From contig NZ_LMHA01000001.1 of assembly GCF_001427635.1 (NCBI RefSeq), positions 2,021,133 to 2,085,132 on the forward strand: DNA of 64,000 nucleotides, written 5' to 3'. The stretch is from Pseudoxanthomonas sp. Root65 (GTDB lineage Bacteria > Pseudomonadota > Gammaproteobacteria > Xanthomonadales > Xanthomonadaceae). The translations under genes were made by a program, and so were the position numbers. This document shows, one piece after another, positions 1-9,669 of the stretch. Position 1 is the first letter of the stretch; every line of letters begins with the position of its first letter. The notes beneath the pieces were generated by a model. That model worked only from the letters and a program-made list of their open reading frames with translations. It made no database searches and had not been told where the DNA came from.

Positions 1-2
1 GT

Positions 3-599
3 CGCGAGGGCGATCGCGTCGGCCTGCTGGTGTTCGGCCAGAGTGCGTACGCGATGACACCGCTGACACGCGATCTGCAGACCGTGCGCGAGCAACTGCG
101 CGACGCCGTCGCCGGCCTTGCCGGACGCGAGACCGCCATTGGCGACGCGATCGCCCTGGCCGTTCGCCGCCTGCGCATGCAGCAGGACGGCCAGCGCGTG
201 CTGATCCTGCTCACCGACGGCGTCAATTCCGCCGGCGTGCTGACGCCGCAGAAGGCGGCGGAGCTGGCGAAGGAAGAACGCGTGCGCATCCACACCATCG
301 CCTTTGGTGGCGATGGCGGCATCAGCGTGTTCGGCATTCCCCTGCCGATGCCGGCGAGCTCACCGGAGGCCATCGACGAGGCGACGCTGCGCGATGTCGC
401 CGCGCAGACCGGCGGGCGTTTCTATCGCGCACGGGACACTCGCGAACTGGCGGGCATCTATGCCGAACTGGACCGGCTGGAGCCGGTCGAACAACCCGGC
501 AAAGCGGTGCGTCCGCGCATCGAGCGCTATGCCTGGCCGCTCGCGGCGGCGCTCTTGGTGGCGCTGCTTGCCGTCCTGCTGCCGCGGAGGCGGGCATGA
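3..599 (+). CDS. BatA-like VWA-domain membrane protein (C-terminal part, 5' cut by window)
   Basis: The reading frame is open from the first bases of the window, so this is the C-terminal part of a longer protein. What remains is the second half of a von Willebrand factor A domain: a strand followed by LILLTDGVNSAG, which carries the Asp-Gly typical of VWA folds, then an arginine-rich helix. The protein ends in one hydrophobic segment (AWPLAAALLVALLAVLL) and a short basic tail, as in BatA proteins anchored in the inner membrane. Its stop overlaps the start of the next VWA gene, so the two are translationally coupled. Bat proteins are linked to aerotolerance and stress resistance, but their molecular role is not settled. 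The assignment as BatA rests on gene order with BatB/C and BatD. Confidence 0.8.
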   Translation, partial: REGDRVGLLVFGQSAYAMTPLTRDLQTVREQLRDAVAGLAGRETAIGDAIALAVRRLRMQQDGQRVLILLTDGVNSAGVLTPQKAAELAKEERVRIHTIAFGGDGGISVFGIPLPMPASSPEAIDEATLRDVAAQTGGRFYRARDTRELAGIYAELDRLEPVEQPGKAVRPRIERYAWPLAAALLVALLAVLLPRRRA

Positions 600-2347
600 T
601 GTTCGACTTGACCGCGCTGCATTTCCTGCGTCCGCACGGGCTGTGGGCGCTGGCGGCATTGCCCGTGCTGGCCTGGGCATGGCGGGCGCAGCGGCAGCGG
701 CGCAGCGCGTGGCGCGGGCATGTCGATGCGCACCTGCTGCCGCATCTTCTGGTGACCGGCGGCAGCGGCGCGCGCGCAGGCGTGGTGGTCGCCGCGGTGG
801 CCTACGTGCTCGCGGTGCTGGCCCTGGCCGGACCCAGCTGGCGCCAGGCCGATCAGCCGCTCTGGCAGGCGCAGCGTCCGCTGGTCGTCGTGCTCGACCT
901 CTCCAGCCGGATCACTGCTGGCGATCTGCCGCCTTCGCGGCTGCTGCAGGCGCGGGCGAAGCTTGCCCAGGTGCTGCAGGCGCGCGCGGGCAGTCCCGTC
1001 GCGCTGGTCGCGTATGCGGACGATGCCTTCACGGTGACGCCGCTCACCGACGACACCGCCAACATCGGCCTGTTTCTCGATGAACTGTCGCCCGACATCA
1101 TGCCGCGGGACGGGCAACGTGCGGATCGAGGCCTCGCATGGGCGGCGCGCTTGCTGGTGCAGGCGGACGCGCGTCGCGGCGATATCCTGATCCTGACCGA
1201 CCGTGCGGACAGTGTGGCGGTGGCCGCCGCGGCGGCCGCCCGCGCGCAGGGCTATGCGGTGTCTGCGCTGGGACTGGGTACCGCGTCCGGTGCCGTCTAC
1301 CGCGGCAGCGACGGGATGATCGGACGCGCGGCGCTGGATGCCGCGTCGCTGCGCGGACTGGCGACCGCCGGCGGCGGTCGCTATCACGCACTGACCGCCG
1401 ACGACGGCGATATCGCCGCGCTGGGGGTGCGGTCGTCCGCGTTGGCGACCGAAGGTGCCACGTCGAGCGGCGGCAAGGCGTGGCGCGACGAAGGCTACTG
1501 GCTGCTTATCCCGCTGATGGCGCTCGCGTTGTTGGGCTTCCGTCGCGGCGCGGCACTCGCCCTGGTCGGCGTGTTGTGGCTGCCGATGGCGTCGCCCGCG
1601 TCTGCGGCCGGCATCGACTGGTGGCGGCGCGCCGACCAGGCGGAACACGCGCGCGTCGTGCAGGGCGTCGATGCGTACCGGCAGGGCAACTACGCCGCGG
1701 CCGAGCAGGCCTTCACCGGCGTCGACAGCGCCGAAGGCTGGTACAACCTCGGCAATGCGCTGGCGAAACAGCAGCGGTACGACGATGCCATCGCCGCCTA
1801 CGATCGCGCGCTGCGCGCGCAGCCCGGCATGCCGGATGCGGTGGCAAACCGCGCCGCCGTCGACGCCGCGCGCAAGCGGCCCCCGTCATCGGGCGAAGGG
1901 CAGGGCAAGCCGGGACAGCAGGGAGATGGAAAGCAGGGAGGCAAGGGATCGCAGGGCGATGCTAAGTCTGATCCCGGGAGCCAGAAGAATGCATCGCCTT
2001 CGCCGGTGAAGAAACCGCCCTCGTCGCAGGAGCAAGGAAAGAACCCGGCTGAGAAGACCGCGCCGTCCTCCGGTCGGCCCGACGCCTCGCCGCCTGATCC
2101 GGCCACCCAGTCCGCCGCCGATGCGGCGCAGCGCGAACGCATGCGCGATGCCATGGCGCGCGAATCCGCGCAGCGCGCCGGGCCGTCTGCACCGGGCAAG
2201 CCGGTCGTGCAAGCGGAAACCGCCGAACAGCGCGAGCGCCGGCAGGCGGTCGATGCGTGGCTCAAACGCGTGCCGGACGAGCCCGGCTCGCTGCTCAAGG
2301 CGAAGTTCCGGCTCGAACAGGAACGCCGGCAGAGGGAAGGACGATGA
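596..2347 (+). CDS. BatB-BatC fusion: VWA domain plus TPR protein
   Basis: This 583-residue protein starts with a hydrophobic segment (about residues 10-25) and a second one near 60-80. A VWA domain covers about 90-280, opening with VVVLDLSSRI, where a MIDAS-like DLSSR replaces the usual DxSxS. Another transmembrane segment lies near 305-340. A TPR-like helix pair follows at about 350-415 (AEGWYNLGNALAKQQRYDDA), then a long Gly/Lys/Pro/Ser/Gln-rich low-complexity stretch and a charged C-terminus. In many bacteria the VWA part (BatB) and TPR part (BatC) are separate genes; here they are one. Two in-frame ATGs (596 and 599) are possible starts, both overlapping the upstream stop. The position between BatA and BatD supports the call. 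Confidence 0.85.
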   Translation: MMFDLTALHFLRPHGLWALAALPVLAWAWRAQRQRRSAWRGHVDAHLLPHLLVTGGSGARAGVVVAAVAYVLAVLALAGPSWRQADQPLWQAQRPLVVVLDLSSRITAGDLPPSRLLQARAKLAQVLQARAGSPVALVAYADDAFTVTPLTDDTANIGLFLDELSPDIMPRDGQRADRGLAWAARLLVQADARRGDILILTDRADSVAVAAAAAARAQGYAVSALGLGTASGAVYRGSDGMIGRAALDAASLRGLATAGGGRYHALTADDGDIAALGVRSSALATEGATSSGGKAWRDEGYWLLIPLMALALLGFRRGAALALVGVLWLPMASPASAAGIDWWRRADQAEHARVVQGVDAYRQGNYAAAEQAFTGVDSAEGWYNLGNALAKQQRYDDAIAAYDRALRAQPGMPDAVANRAAVDAARKRPPSSGEGQGKPGQQGDGKQGGKGSQGDAKSDPGSQKNASPSPVKKPPSSQEQGKNPAEKTAPSSGRPDASPPDPATQSAADAAQRERMRDAMARESAQRAGPSAPGKPVVQAETAEQRERRQAVDAWLKRVPDEPGSLLKAKFRLEQERRQREGR

Positions 2348-4017
2348 GATATCGGATAGCGCTGTTCTTCTGCCTGCTGGCGGTATGGCCGCTGTCGTCG
2401 CTGGCCGCGACGCGTGCGTGGCTGGAACAGTCGCAGGTGACGCTGGGCCAGGCGGTGACGCTGAACGTGGAGACCGACGCGGTCTCCGCCACGCCCGATC
2501 TCACGCCGCTGATGCGCGACTTCGAGGTGGAAGGCCAGTCCGACAGCCGCAGCGTGCGGCTGGTCAATGGACGCGTGGGCAGCAGCACGACGTTCGCACT
2601 GACCTTGCGTCCGCGTCGCGCGGGAACGCTGGCGATTCCCGCGTTGCAGGTGGGCAACGAGCGCACGGTGCCGCTGGTGCTGGAGGTCAGCGCGACGGCG
2701 ACGGCGAGTGCCGCGTCCAACGGCCTGGTGTTCGTCGAAACCGAGGTCGACGATGCCCGTCCCTACGTGCAGCAGTCGGTCGGTGTCACCGTTCGGTTGT
2801 TCTACGCCACGCCGCTGGTGTCCGGCCAGCTGGACCTGGATCCGCCCGAAGGCGCGCTGCTGCAGCGGGTCGGCGAGATCGTGCAGTCGAGCCGCGAGAT
2901 CGACGGGCGCCGCTACAACACGGCCGAGCGCCGCTTCCTGCTGGTGCCCGAGCGCAGCGGTCCGCTGACGCTGCCGGGCGCGCGCTTCACTGGACGCGGC
3001 GCGGGCGGCTGGATGGACGACCTGCTGGGCGGCAACAGCCGCGAGGTCAACATCACCGGAGCGCCACGCACGCTGCAGGTCCGGCCGCAGCCGGCGGACG
3101 CGCCGCAGCCGTGGTTGCCGGTGCGCGACCTGCGGCTGCGCTACACCGCCGTGCCGGAGCAGATGCGCACCGGCGAAGCGGCGACGTTCGCGGTCGAGAC
3201 CACCGTCGTCGGCGCGACCGAGGCGCAGTTGCCGGAGTTGCCCGCGCCGGTCGTGCCGGGCGCGCAGGTGTTCGCCGAGCCTCCGCAGTACGACGAGAGC
3301 TTCGTCGGCGGCACGCCCCAGGTGAAGCTGACGCGTCGCTACTCCCTCGTGCCGTCGCAGCCCGGCCCGCTGACCGTGCCCGGCGTGGCAATGGCCTGGT
3401 GGGATGTCCGCGCCGGCGCCGCCCGACGTGCGACGTTGCCCGACATGACGATACCGGTGGTGGTCGGCAGCGGACCGGCGGCGCGTCCGGCCGCGACGGA
3501 CGCGTCGGCCGCGACATCGCAGGACGCCGCGGAGGACGGCGTCATCGCGCTGGCGGGCGAGCGTCGCATCCCGGCGCGAATCTGGCCCTGGATGGCGGCA
3601 GGTTTCGCCCTGCTCTGGTTGGCGACGTTGCTGTGGGGGCTGTCGCGTCGCCAGGGTCACAAGCGCTCGTCGCGCGCGCAGCGTGTGGCCGAGTCGCCTG
3701 CAATCACGGCATCGACGGCGACCCATACGGCCGCCGACCTCAAGCGCGTGCTGGATGCCGGCGATCTGGACGACATCGAGCATGTGCTCTGCGGCATGGC
3801 GCGACCGGTGGCCGTCGATCTCGACGACCTGCAACGCCGCCTCGCGGAGCCTGGGCAAAGTACCGCGGTGGACCTGCTGCGGCGTGCCCGCTGGGCCGGC
3901 GGCGACCCTGCGAAGGCCCGCCTGGCGCTGCGCGAGGCATTCCGCGGTGGTCCGCAGTGGCGGGTCGTGGAGGCAGGCTCGAGGGAGGAGCCCTTGCCGC
4001 CGCTGTACCCGCGATAG
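2344..4017 (+). CDS. BatD-like protein (oxygen tolerance family)
   Basis: The chosen ATG overlaps the stop of the previous gene (ATGA) and gives a clean signal peptide, MRYRIALFFCLLAVWPLSSLAA. The mature protein (557 residues in all) is mainly periplasmic beta-rich sequence with repeated features of the BatD family: AWLEQSQVTLGQAVTLNVET near the N-terminus and RRYSLVPSQPGPLTVPG in the middle. One transmembrane segment near residue 420 (IWPWMAAGFALLWLATLLWG) precedes a cytoplasmic C-terminal tail. BatD proteins accompany BatA/B/C in aerotolerance operons. An upstream in-frame ATG at 2257 would lie deep inside the preceding gene and spoil the signal peptide, so it was not used. Confidence 0.85.
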   Translation: MRYRIALFFCLLAVWPLSSLAATRAWLEQSQVTLGQAVTLNVETDAVSATPDLTPLMRDFEVEGQSDSRSVRLVNGRVGSSTTFALTLRPRRAGTLAIPALQVGNERTVPLVLEVSATATASAASNGLVFVETEVDDARPYVQQSVGVTVRLFYATPLVSGQLDLDPPEGALLQRVGEIVQSSREIDGRRYNTAERRFLLVPERSGPLTLPGARFTGRGAGGWMDDLLGGNSREVNITGAPRTLQVRPQPADAPQPWLPVRDLRLRYTAVPEQMRTGEAATFAVETTVVGATEAQLPELPAPVVPGAQVFAEPPQYDESFVGGTPQVKLTRRYSLVPSQPGPLTVPGVAMAWWDVRAGAARRATLPDMTIPVVVGSGPAARPAATDASAATSQDAAEDGVIALAGERRIPARIWPWMAAGFALLWLATLLWGLSRRQGHKRSSRAQRVAESPAITASTATHTAADLKRVLDAGDLDDIEHVLCGMARPVAVDLDDLQRRLAEPGQSTAVDLLRRARWAGGDPAKARLALREAFRGGPQWRVVEAGSREEPLPPLYPR

Positions 4018-4155
4018 GGGAACCCGGGCCGATGTTCGTCCTCTTTCGTAAGCGGACGAGGCAGCCCTCCGCCGGACGAGCCGGTCCATCACGCACGGAC
4101 GGGACGCCATGCCGGGTTTGCTAAGCTCCGGCCTTTGTCTCCGCAGGACCGCCTG

Positions 4156-5469
4156 ATGACCGACGCCACGCCCGCCACCCGCGCCAAGCTGCCGCTGCAC
4201 TGGAAGATGGCCATCGGTTTCGCGGTCGGCCTGATCGTCGGGCTCATCGTGCACGCCACCGGGCAGGGCGACGCGGGCTGGGTGCAGGACGTCACCAAGT
4301 ACGTCACCACGCCCTTCAGCAAGATCTTCCTCAACCTGATCTTCATGCTGATCGTGCCGCTGCTGTTTTCGGCGCTGGTCTGCGGCATCGCCGAGATGGG
4401 CGACATCCGCGCGCTGGGGCGGATCGGCTGGAAGACGCTGGCCTACACCATCGTGCTGTCGGCGGTGGCGGTGCTGCTGGGCCTGGTGCTGGTCAACGTG
4501 CTCAAGCCGGGGGTCGGCGTGGACCCGGCGATGGCGCAGCAGCTGATCGCCGAGAACGCCGAGCGGACGAAGGAGATCGTCGCCAGCGTCGGCACGCAGG
4601 CCACCGGCATGGACATGCTGCTGTCGATCGTGCCGGACAACGTGATCGGCGCGGCCTCCAGCAACGCGGCCATCCTGTCGCTGATGTTCTTCGCGGTGAT
4701 GTTCGGGATCGGCCTGGTGCTGTCGCCGTCGGAGAACACCGGCATCCTCAAGCGCGCCATCGAGGGCGTGTTCGAGATCTCGATGACGCTGATCGGCCTG
4801 GTCATCCGCCTGGCGCCGTACGCGGTGGCCTGCTTCATGTTCAACCTGGCCGCGATTTTCGGCTTCGATCTGCTGGTGCGCTTGGGCGCGTATGTCGGTG
4901 TGGTCGTGCTGGCGCTGGCGCTGCACCTGCTGGTCAGCTACTCGGTCGCGTTGAAGCTGGCCGGCTACTCGCCGCTGGCGTTCTTCCGCGGCGCGCAGGA
5001 AGCCATGGTGATGGCGTTCTCCACCGCCTCCAGCAACGCCACGCTGCCCACCGCGCTGCGCGTGGCCGACGAGAAGCTGGGCCTGCCGCGCACGGTATCG
5101 CGCTTCGTGCTGACCGTCGGCGCCACCGCCAACCAGAACGGCACCGCGCTGTTCGAGGGCGTGACGGTGATCTTCCTGGCCCAGTTCTTCGGCGTGGACC
5201 TGTCGCTGGGCCAGCAGGTCATGGTGATGCTGGTCTGCATCCTGGGCGGCATCGGCACGGCCGGCGTGCCGTCCGGCTCGCTGCCGGTGGTGGCGCTGAT
5301 CTGCGCGATGGTCGGGGTGAACCCCATCGGCATCGGCCTGATCCTGGGCGTCAACCACTTCCTCGACATGTGCCGCACCACCCTCAACGTCACCGGCGAC
5401 CTGACCCTGGCCTCGCTGGTCGCCAAGGGCGAGAAGACGGACGTGAAACTGCCGGCGTCGTTGGGCTAA
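4156..5469 (+). CDS. Dicarboxylate/amino acid:cation symporter (DAACS family)
   Basis: This 437-residue polytopic inner-membrane protein belongs to the DAACS (SLC1/GltPh-like) family, which takes up C4-dicarboxylates or acidic amino acids with H+ or Na+. The hallmarks are present in order: the serine-rich hairpin motif AFSTASSNATLPTA (about residue 290), the TM7 stretch GATANQNGTALFEG, the second hairpin GGIGTAGVPSGSLP, and the substrate-site segment NHFLDMCRTTLNVTGD near the C-terminus. The start is taken at ATG 4156; a TTG seven codons upstream (4135) is possible. It stands alone, about 140 bp after the Bat operon and 100 bp before transketolase. Substrate preference (DctA-like or GltP-like) cannot be told from the sequence alone. 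Confidence 0.92.
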   Translation: MTDATPATRAKLPLHWKMAIGFAVGLIVGLIVHATGQGDAGWVQDVTKYVTTPFSKIFLNLIFMLIVPLLFSALVCGIAEMGDIRALGRIGWKTLAYTIVLSAVAVLLGLVLVNVLKPGVGVDPAMAQQLIAENAERTKEIVASVGTQATGMDMLLSIVPDNVIGAASSNAAILSLMFFAVMFGIGLVLSPSENTGILKRAIEGVFEISMTLIGLVIRLAPYAVACFMFNLAAIFGFDLLVRLGAYVGVVVLALALHLLVSYSVALKLAGYSPLAFFRGAQEAMVMAFSTASSNATLPTALRVADEKLGLPRTVSRFVLTVGATANQNGTALFEGVTVIFLAQFFGVDLSLGQQVMVMLVCILGGIGTAGVPSGSLPVVALICAMVGVNPIGIGLILGVNHFLDMCRTTLNVTGDLTLASLVAKGEKTDVKLPASLG

Positions 5470-5568
5470 CACCCTCGCCGGGGTCCCGCAACCGCGACAC
5501 GGCGGGCGGGGGGTGGGACAATGGGTCGCCCGCAGCCCGCCGGGCGCCGCCCCCCTGCTCCGACTCCC

Positions 5569-7566
5569 ATGACGACGCCCACCCGCCGCCAGCTCGCCAA
5601 CGCCATCCGTTTCCTCGCCGCCGACGCGGTGCAGGCCGCCAACTCCGGCCATCCCGGCATGCCCATGGGCATGGCCGACATCGCCGAAGTGCTGTGGAAC
5701 GATTACTACCGCCACAGCCCGTCGAACCCGCACTGGTTCAACCGAGACCGCTTCGTCCTGTCGAACGGCCACGGCTCGATGCTGCATTACGCGCTGCTGC
5801 ACCTGGCCGGCTACGACCTGCCGTTGCAGGAACTGAAGAACTTCCGCCAGCTGCACAGCAAGACCGCCGGCCACCCGGAACGCCACGAGACGCCGGGCGT
5901 CGAGACCACCACCGGTCCGCTCGGCCAGGGCTTCGCCAACGCGGTCGGCTTCGCGCTCGCCGAGAAGCTGTTGGCGCAGCGCTTCAACCGCGACGGCCAC
6001 GCCATCGTCGACCACCGCACCTTCGTCTTCATGGGCGACGGCTGCCTGATGGAAGGCGTCTCGCATGAAGCCGCTTCGCTCGCCGGCACCTGGGGCCTGG
6101 GCAAGCTGGTCTGTTTCTGGGACGACAACAAGATTTCCATCGACGGCAACACCGACGGCTGGTTCACCGACGACACGCCGGCGCGCTTCGAGGCCTACGG
6201 CTGGCAGGTGGTGCGCAACGTCAACGGCCACGATCCGGTCGAGATCAAGACCGCCATCGATACCGCGCTGAAGGCCACCGACAAGCCCACGCTGATCTGC
6301 TGCCGCACCACCATCGGCTTCGGTTCGCCGAACAAGGCCGGCAAGGAATCCAGCCACGGCGCCCCGCTGGGCAAGGACGAACTGGACGCCACCCGCGCGG
6401 CGCTGGAATGGCCGTATGGCGCGTTCGAGATTCCCGCCGACCTCTACGCCGGCTGGAACAAGACCGACGCCGGCAAGGCGCTGGAAGCCGACTGGAATGC
6501 GCTGTTCGACGCCTACGCCGCGCAGTACCCGGAACAGGCCGCCGAACTGAAGCGTCGTGCGTCCGGCGAACTGCCGGCCGACTTCGTCGCACAGGCCGAT
6601 GCCTACATCGCCAAGGTGCAGACCGAAGGCCCGGTCATCGCCTCGCGCAAGGCCTCGCAGAACGCCATCGAAGCCTTCGCGCCGCTGCTGCCGGAGCTGA
6701 TTGGCGGCTCGGCCGACCTGGCGCATTCCAACCTCACGCTGTGGAAGGCCAGCAAGTCGGTGTCCACCACCGACCCCAACGCCAACTACGTGTACTACGG
6801 CGTGCGCGAGTTCGGCATGACCGCGATCGCCAATGGCCTGGCGCTGCATGGCGGCTTCGTGCCGTTCGACGCCACCTTCCTGGTGTTCAGCGACTACGCC
6901 CGCAACGGCGTGCGCATGAGCGCGCTGATTCCGGCGCATGCGATCCACGTCTACACGCACGACTCCATCGGCCTGGGCGAAGACGGTCCCACCCACCAGC
7001 CGGTCGAGCATCTCGCTTCGCTGCGCTACATCCCCAACAACGACGTATGGCGTCCGTGCGACGCGGTGGAATCGGCGGTGGCGTGGAAGCAGGCCATCGT
7101 GCGCCAGGATGGCCCCAGCTGCCTGGTGTTCTCGCGCCAGAACCTGCAGCACCAGCCGCGCACCGACGCGCAGGTGGGCGAGATCGCCCGCGGCGGCTAT
7201 GTGTTGGCCGATGCCGACGGCACGCCGGACGTCATCCTGATCGCCACCGGTTCGGAAGTCGGCCTGGCCACGCAGGCCAAGGCCACGCTGGACGCGGAAG
7301 GCATCAAGACGCGCGTGGTGTCGATGCCGTCGACCGACGTGTTCGACCGCCAGGACGCCGCGTACCGCGAGTCCGTGCTGCCGAAGGCCGTGCGCAAGCG
7401 CGTCGCCGTCGAGGCCGCGATCAGCGACTTCTGGGGCAGGTACGTGGGTCTGGACGGTGCGGTGGTCGGCATGACCACGTTCGGCGCATCGGCGCCGGCC
7501 GACGCGCTGTACAAGCACTTCGGCATCACCGCCGAGGCGGTGGTCGAGGCGGCGAAGGCGCTCTGA
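5569..7566 (+). CDS. tkt: Transketolase
   Basis: This thiamine-diphosphate enzyme moves two-carbon ketol units between sugar phosphates in the non-oxidative pentose phosphate pathway. At 665 residues it is close to the usual bacterial size. The ThDP-binding stretch is visible at [16 protein letters not shown] with the metal-ligand Asn in [10 protein letters not shown]. Substrate-binding landmarks are [14 protein letters not shown] at the N-terminus, [13 protein letters not shown], and [15 protein letters not shown] in the pyrimidine domain. The ATG at 5569 gives the standard N-terminus ([14 protein letters not shown]); an upstream in-frame ATG at 5521 would add 16 atypical residues. A -10-like GGGACAAT sits just upstream. 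A strong hairpin terminator follows the stop. Confidence 0.97.
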   Translation: MTTPTRRQLANAIRFLAADAVQAANSGHPGMPMGMADIAEVLWNDYYRHSPSNPHWFNRDRFVLSNGHGSMLHYALLHLAGYDLPLQELKNFRQLHSKTAGHPERHETPGVETTTGPLGQGFANAVGFALAEKLLAQRFNRDGHAIVDHRTFVFMGDGCLMEGVSHEAASLAGTWGLGKLVCFWDDNKISIDGNTDGWFTDDTPARFEAYGWQVVRNVNGHDPVEIKTAIDTALKATDKPTLICCRTTIGFGSPNKAGKESSHGAPLGKDELDATRAALEWPYGAFEIPADLYAGWNKTDAGKALEADWNALFDAYAAQYPEQAAELKRRASGELPADFVAQADAYIAKVQTEGPVIASRKASQNAIEAFAPLLPELIGGSADLAHSNLTLWKASKSVSTTDPNANYVYYGVREFGMTAIANGLALHGGFVPFDATFLVFSDYARNGVRMSALIPAHAIHVYTHDSIGLGEDGPTHQPVEHLASLRYIPNNDVWRPCDAVESAVAWKQAIVRQDGPSCLVFSRQNLQHQPRTDAQVGEIARGGYVLADADGTPDVILIATGSEVGLATQAKATLDAEGIKTRVVSMPSTDVFDRQDAAYRESVLPKAVRKRVAVEAAISDFWGRYVGLDGAVVGMTTFGASAPADALYKHFGITAEAVVEAAKAL

Positions 7567-7590
7567 GAAGTTCGTGCCGCGGAAACGAGA

Positions 7591-7616
7591 AAAGCCGGGC
7601 ATCGCCCGGCTTTTTC
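7591..7616 (+). terminator. Rho-independent terminator after transketolase
   Basis: A perfect 7-bp GC stem (GCCGGGC / GCCCGGC, loop ATC) is flanked by AAA upstream and TTTTT downstream, which can extend the stem with A-T pairs. It lies 24 bp after the tkt stop and just before the end of the convergent CoA-transferase gene. The flanking A-run means it could also end transcription from the minus strand. Confidence 0.9.
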
Positions 7617-7626
7617 TTGCACGCGA

Positions 7627-9582
7627 TCAGCCCGCCTCGCTCAGGCCGAGCGCCAGCAGCTTCGCTTCGAGCCGTTCGCTCAACGTGGCTGGCCTGGCCA
7701 GCGCCATGCGCGCCATCGCGGCTTCGTCACCAGGCCGCGCCGCAAGGGCCTTTGCAACCGTCGTGAGCTTCTTCCACGGCGTGGCGGTGTTCGCCTTCAG
7801 CCAGCCGAGGGCGCTGACGATACGCTGCTCCACTGCGGTGAAGTCGCTGCCTAGGGGATAGTCGGGAAGGGTGCCGTCGTGGCGGAACGCGCGCAGCCGG
7901 GCGGACAGGTGCACGGGCGTGTTGTCGATCCAGTGGCCCGGAGCATGGAAGCCGGTGCGCAGTTTGCCGGCGCGTTGCGCCTGATGGACAAGCGCCTGCT
8001 GGAAGCGCCCATCGGTGATGCCACCCATGGCGATGATGCAGTCCTCGTCGTTCTTGCCGCGCACATCGGCGATGCCGTACTCGCTGACATACAGGTCGCG
8101 CAGGTGGCGTGGAATCGTCGTGTGGCCGTAGTTCCAGCGCACGTTCGATGCGGTGCTGCCGGCGTCCTCGCGTACCGCGCGGAACATCAGCACGCTGCGC
8201 GCGTCGTCGAGGGCGTTCGACATGTCGACGAAGTTGTACTGGCCGCCCACGCCGGACACTACGCGGCCATCCTCCAGGCCGTCGGACACCGCCGCGCCCA
8301 GTGCGGTCACCATCATGCAGGAGTTGAAGAAGCGTGCGTCGCGGCGCTGCAGGCGGGCCAGCGACTCGCGTCCGCGCTCCAGTTCGTTGATCAGACTGAT
8401 GCGGCGCATGCCGATGGCGCGACGCTGGTCGTCCGGCAACGTGCGCAGCCAGTCGTAGAACGCGGGCGAACCGAGATAGAACGCGCCGTGGAGGTATTCG
8501 CCGTCGCGCTCCAGCCGCGCCTGGTCGCCGAGGTTGGCGGTGCCGTCGGCAAGTCGCTGCATCAGGGCTTCGTCGTCCACCACCTTGCGTCGGATCACGC
8601 CGGTCTCGACCAGTCGCTTGAAGCCTTCGTTGACCATCTCGCTGCAGCCGTACAGGCCGACGTCGAAGGGACCCAGGCCGCCGCTCGCAAGCACGGCGGG
8701 ATGGCGTTCCAGTTCCGGATCAAGCGCCGTCAGCACGCGCCGGTAGGTCGCATTGTCGGTATGGCGCAGCACCAGCGCGTGGCACAACGCATCGGCCAGT
8801 GCGCCGATGCCGATCTGCAGCGTGCCGCCATCGCGGACCAGCGCGCTGGCATACAGGCCGATGGCGTAGTCGACGTCCGATACCGGCTGGCGCGGCAACC
8901 CGAACAGCACCGGGTAAGGGCCGGGCGGCGAGACGACGAGGTCGAAGTAGTCCTCCTCCACCGCCGCCGTGCCGCCTATCCACGGCAGCGCGGGATCGAT
9001 CTCGGCCACCAGCAGCGGACGCGGCAGCCCGCGCGCCACGATGGCGTCCACGGCATCCTGGGTGAGGTCGTTGTTGCACGAGAACGACAGGCGCGTGCCG
9101 CCCGGCTCGCGGGCCACCTTCTGCACGATGACGTTGACCTCGCGATCCGCCAGTGCGCGGGCGACATGGGTGTAGTTGAGGCTGGCGTAATGACGTTGCG
9201 CGTTCGTCGAACGCAGCAGCGCACCGCCCTGCATGTAGAACTCTTCGACTTCGATGTTCGGAGGAAGCGCATCTCGCTTGATCGCTTGGACGTAGGCGAG
9301 CCGCGGGAAATCCTCGCCGAAGTGGCGCACGGCGAACGGCATCACGAAGCGCGCCTCCAGCCCCTTGCCACCCCCGGGTGGATCCAGCGACAGCGCGGTG
9401 TACAGCGTCCAGCTGCGCGAGGGGTCGGCAGCGATGCGTGCGTACAAGGCATTCAACAGCCGGTGCGGCTTGCCGATGCCCAGCGGTGCGCCCATCCGAA
9501 GCGGGCCGTGGATCTGGTGGAGGATATGGTCGACGGCCTGGTCGAGGGAGTCCAGATGCAGCGCGGCTGGGCGAGTGTCCAT
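7627..9582 (-). CDS. Acetyl-CoA hydrolase/CoA-transferase family protein
   Basis: A 651-residue cytoplasmic protein whose C-terminal half has the signature of the acetyl-CoA hydrolase/transferase family (class I CoA transferase fold): GVGGQYNFVDMSNALDDA, then a Gly/His-rich GHTTIPRHLRDLYVSEYGIA and ADVRGKNDED. These resemble succinyl-CoA:acetate CoA-transferase and 4-hydroxybutyrate CoA-transferase, but the protein is about 150-200 residues longer than those. The extra length is mostly N-terminal (ALYARIAADPSRSWTLYTAL and following). It likely handles acetyl-CoA or another short acyl-CoA; the acceptor, or whether it simply hydrolyses the thioester, is unknown. The gene stands alone, convergent with tkt. 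Confidence 0.8.
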   Translation of the reverse strand: MDTRPAALHLDSLDQAVDHILHQIHGPLRMGAPLGIGKPHRLLNALYARIAADPSRSWTLYTALSLDPPGGGKGLEARFVMPFAVRHFGEDFPRLAYVQAIKRDALPPNIEVEEFYMQGGALLRSTNAQRHYASLNYTHVARALADREVNVIVQKVAREPGGTRLSFSCNNDLTQDAVDAIVARGLPRPLLVAEIDPALPWIGGTAAVEEDYFDLVVSPPGPYPVLFGLPRQPVSDVDYAIGLYASALVRDGGTLQIGIGALADALCHALVLRHTDNATYRRVLTALDPELERHPAVLASGGLGPFDVGLYGCSEMVNEGFKRLVETGVIRRKVVDDEALMQRLADGTANLGDQARLERDGEYLHGAFYLGSPAFYDWLRTLPDDQRRAIGMRRISLINELERGRESLARLQRRDARFFNSCMMVTALGAAVSDGLEDGRVVSGVGGQYNFVDMSNALDDARSVLMFRAVREDAGSTASNVRWNYGHTTIPRHLRDLYVSEYGIADVRGKNDEDCIIAMGGITDGRFQQALVHQAQRAGKLRTGFHAPGHWIDNTPVHLSARLRAFRHDGTLPDYPLGSDFTAVEQRIVSALGWLKANTATPWKKLTTVAKALAARPGDEAAMARMALARPATLSERLEAKLLALGLSEAG

Positions 9583-9669
9583 GGATCAAGCGTACCCCGC
9601 ACGGCGGGCTGACCGCCATGAAGAGCGTGTTAACGTGCGGGCCAGGGAGTGCTTGGGGCGGAGGAAGGC

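Noticed and set aside
1798..7602. A 1934-codon open frame on the minus strand across the Bat operon, symporter and tkt
   Set aside because: It runs opposite five recognisable plus-strand genes, has His/Arg/Gln-rich sequence with no domain, and is explained by the high GC content, which makes antisense stops rare.
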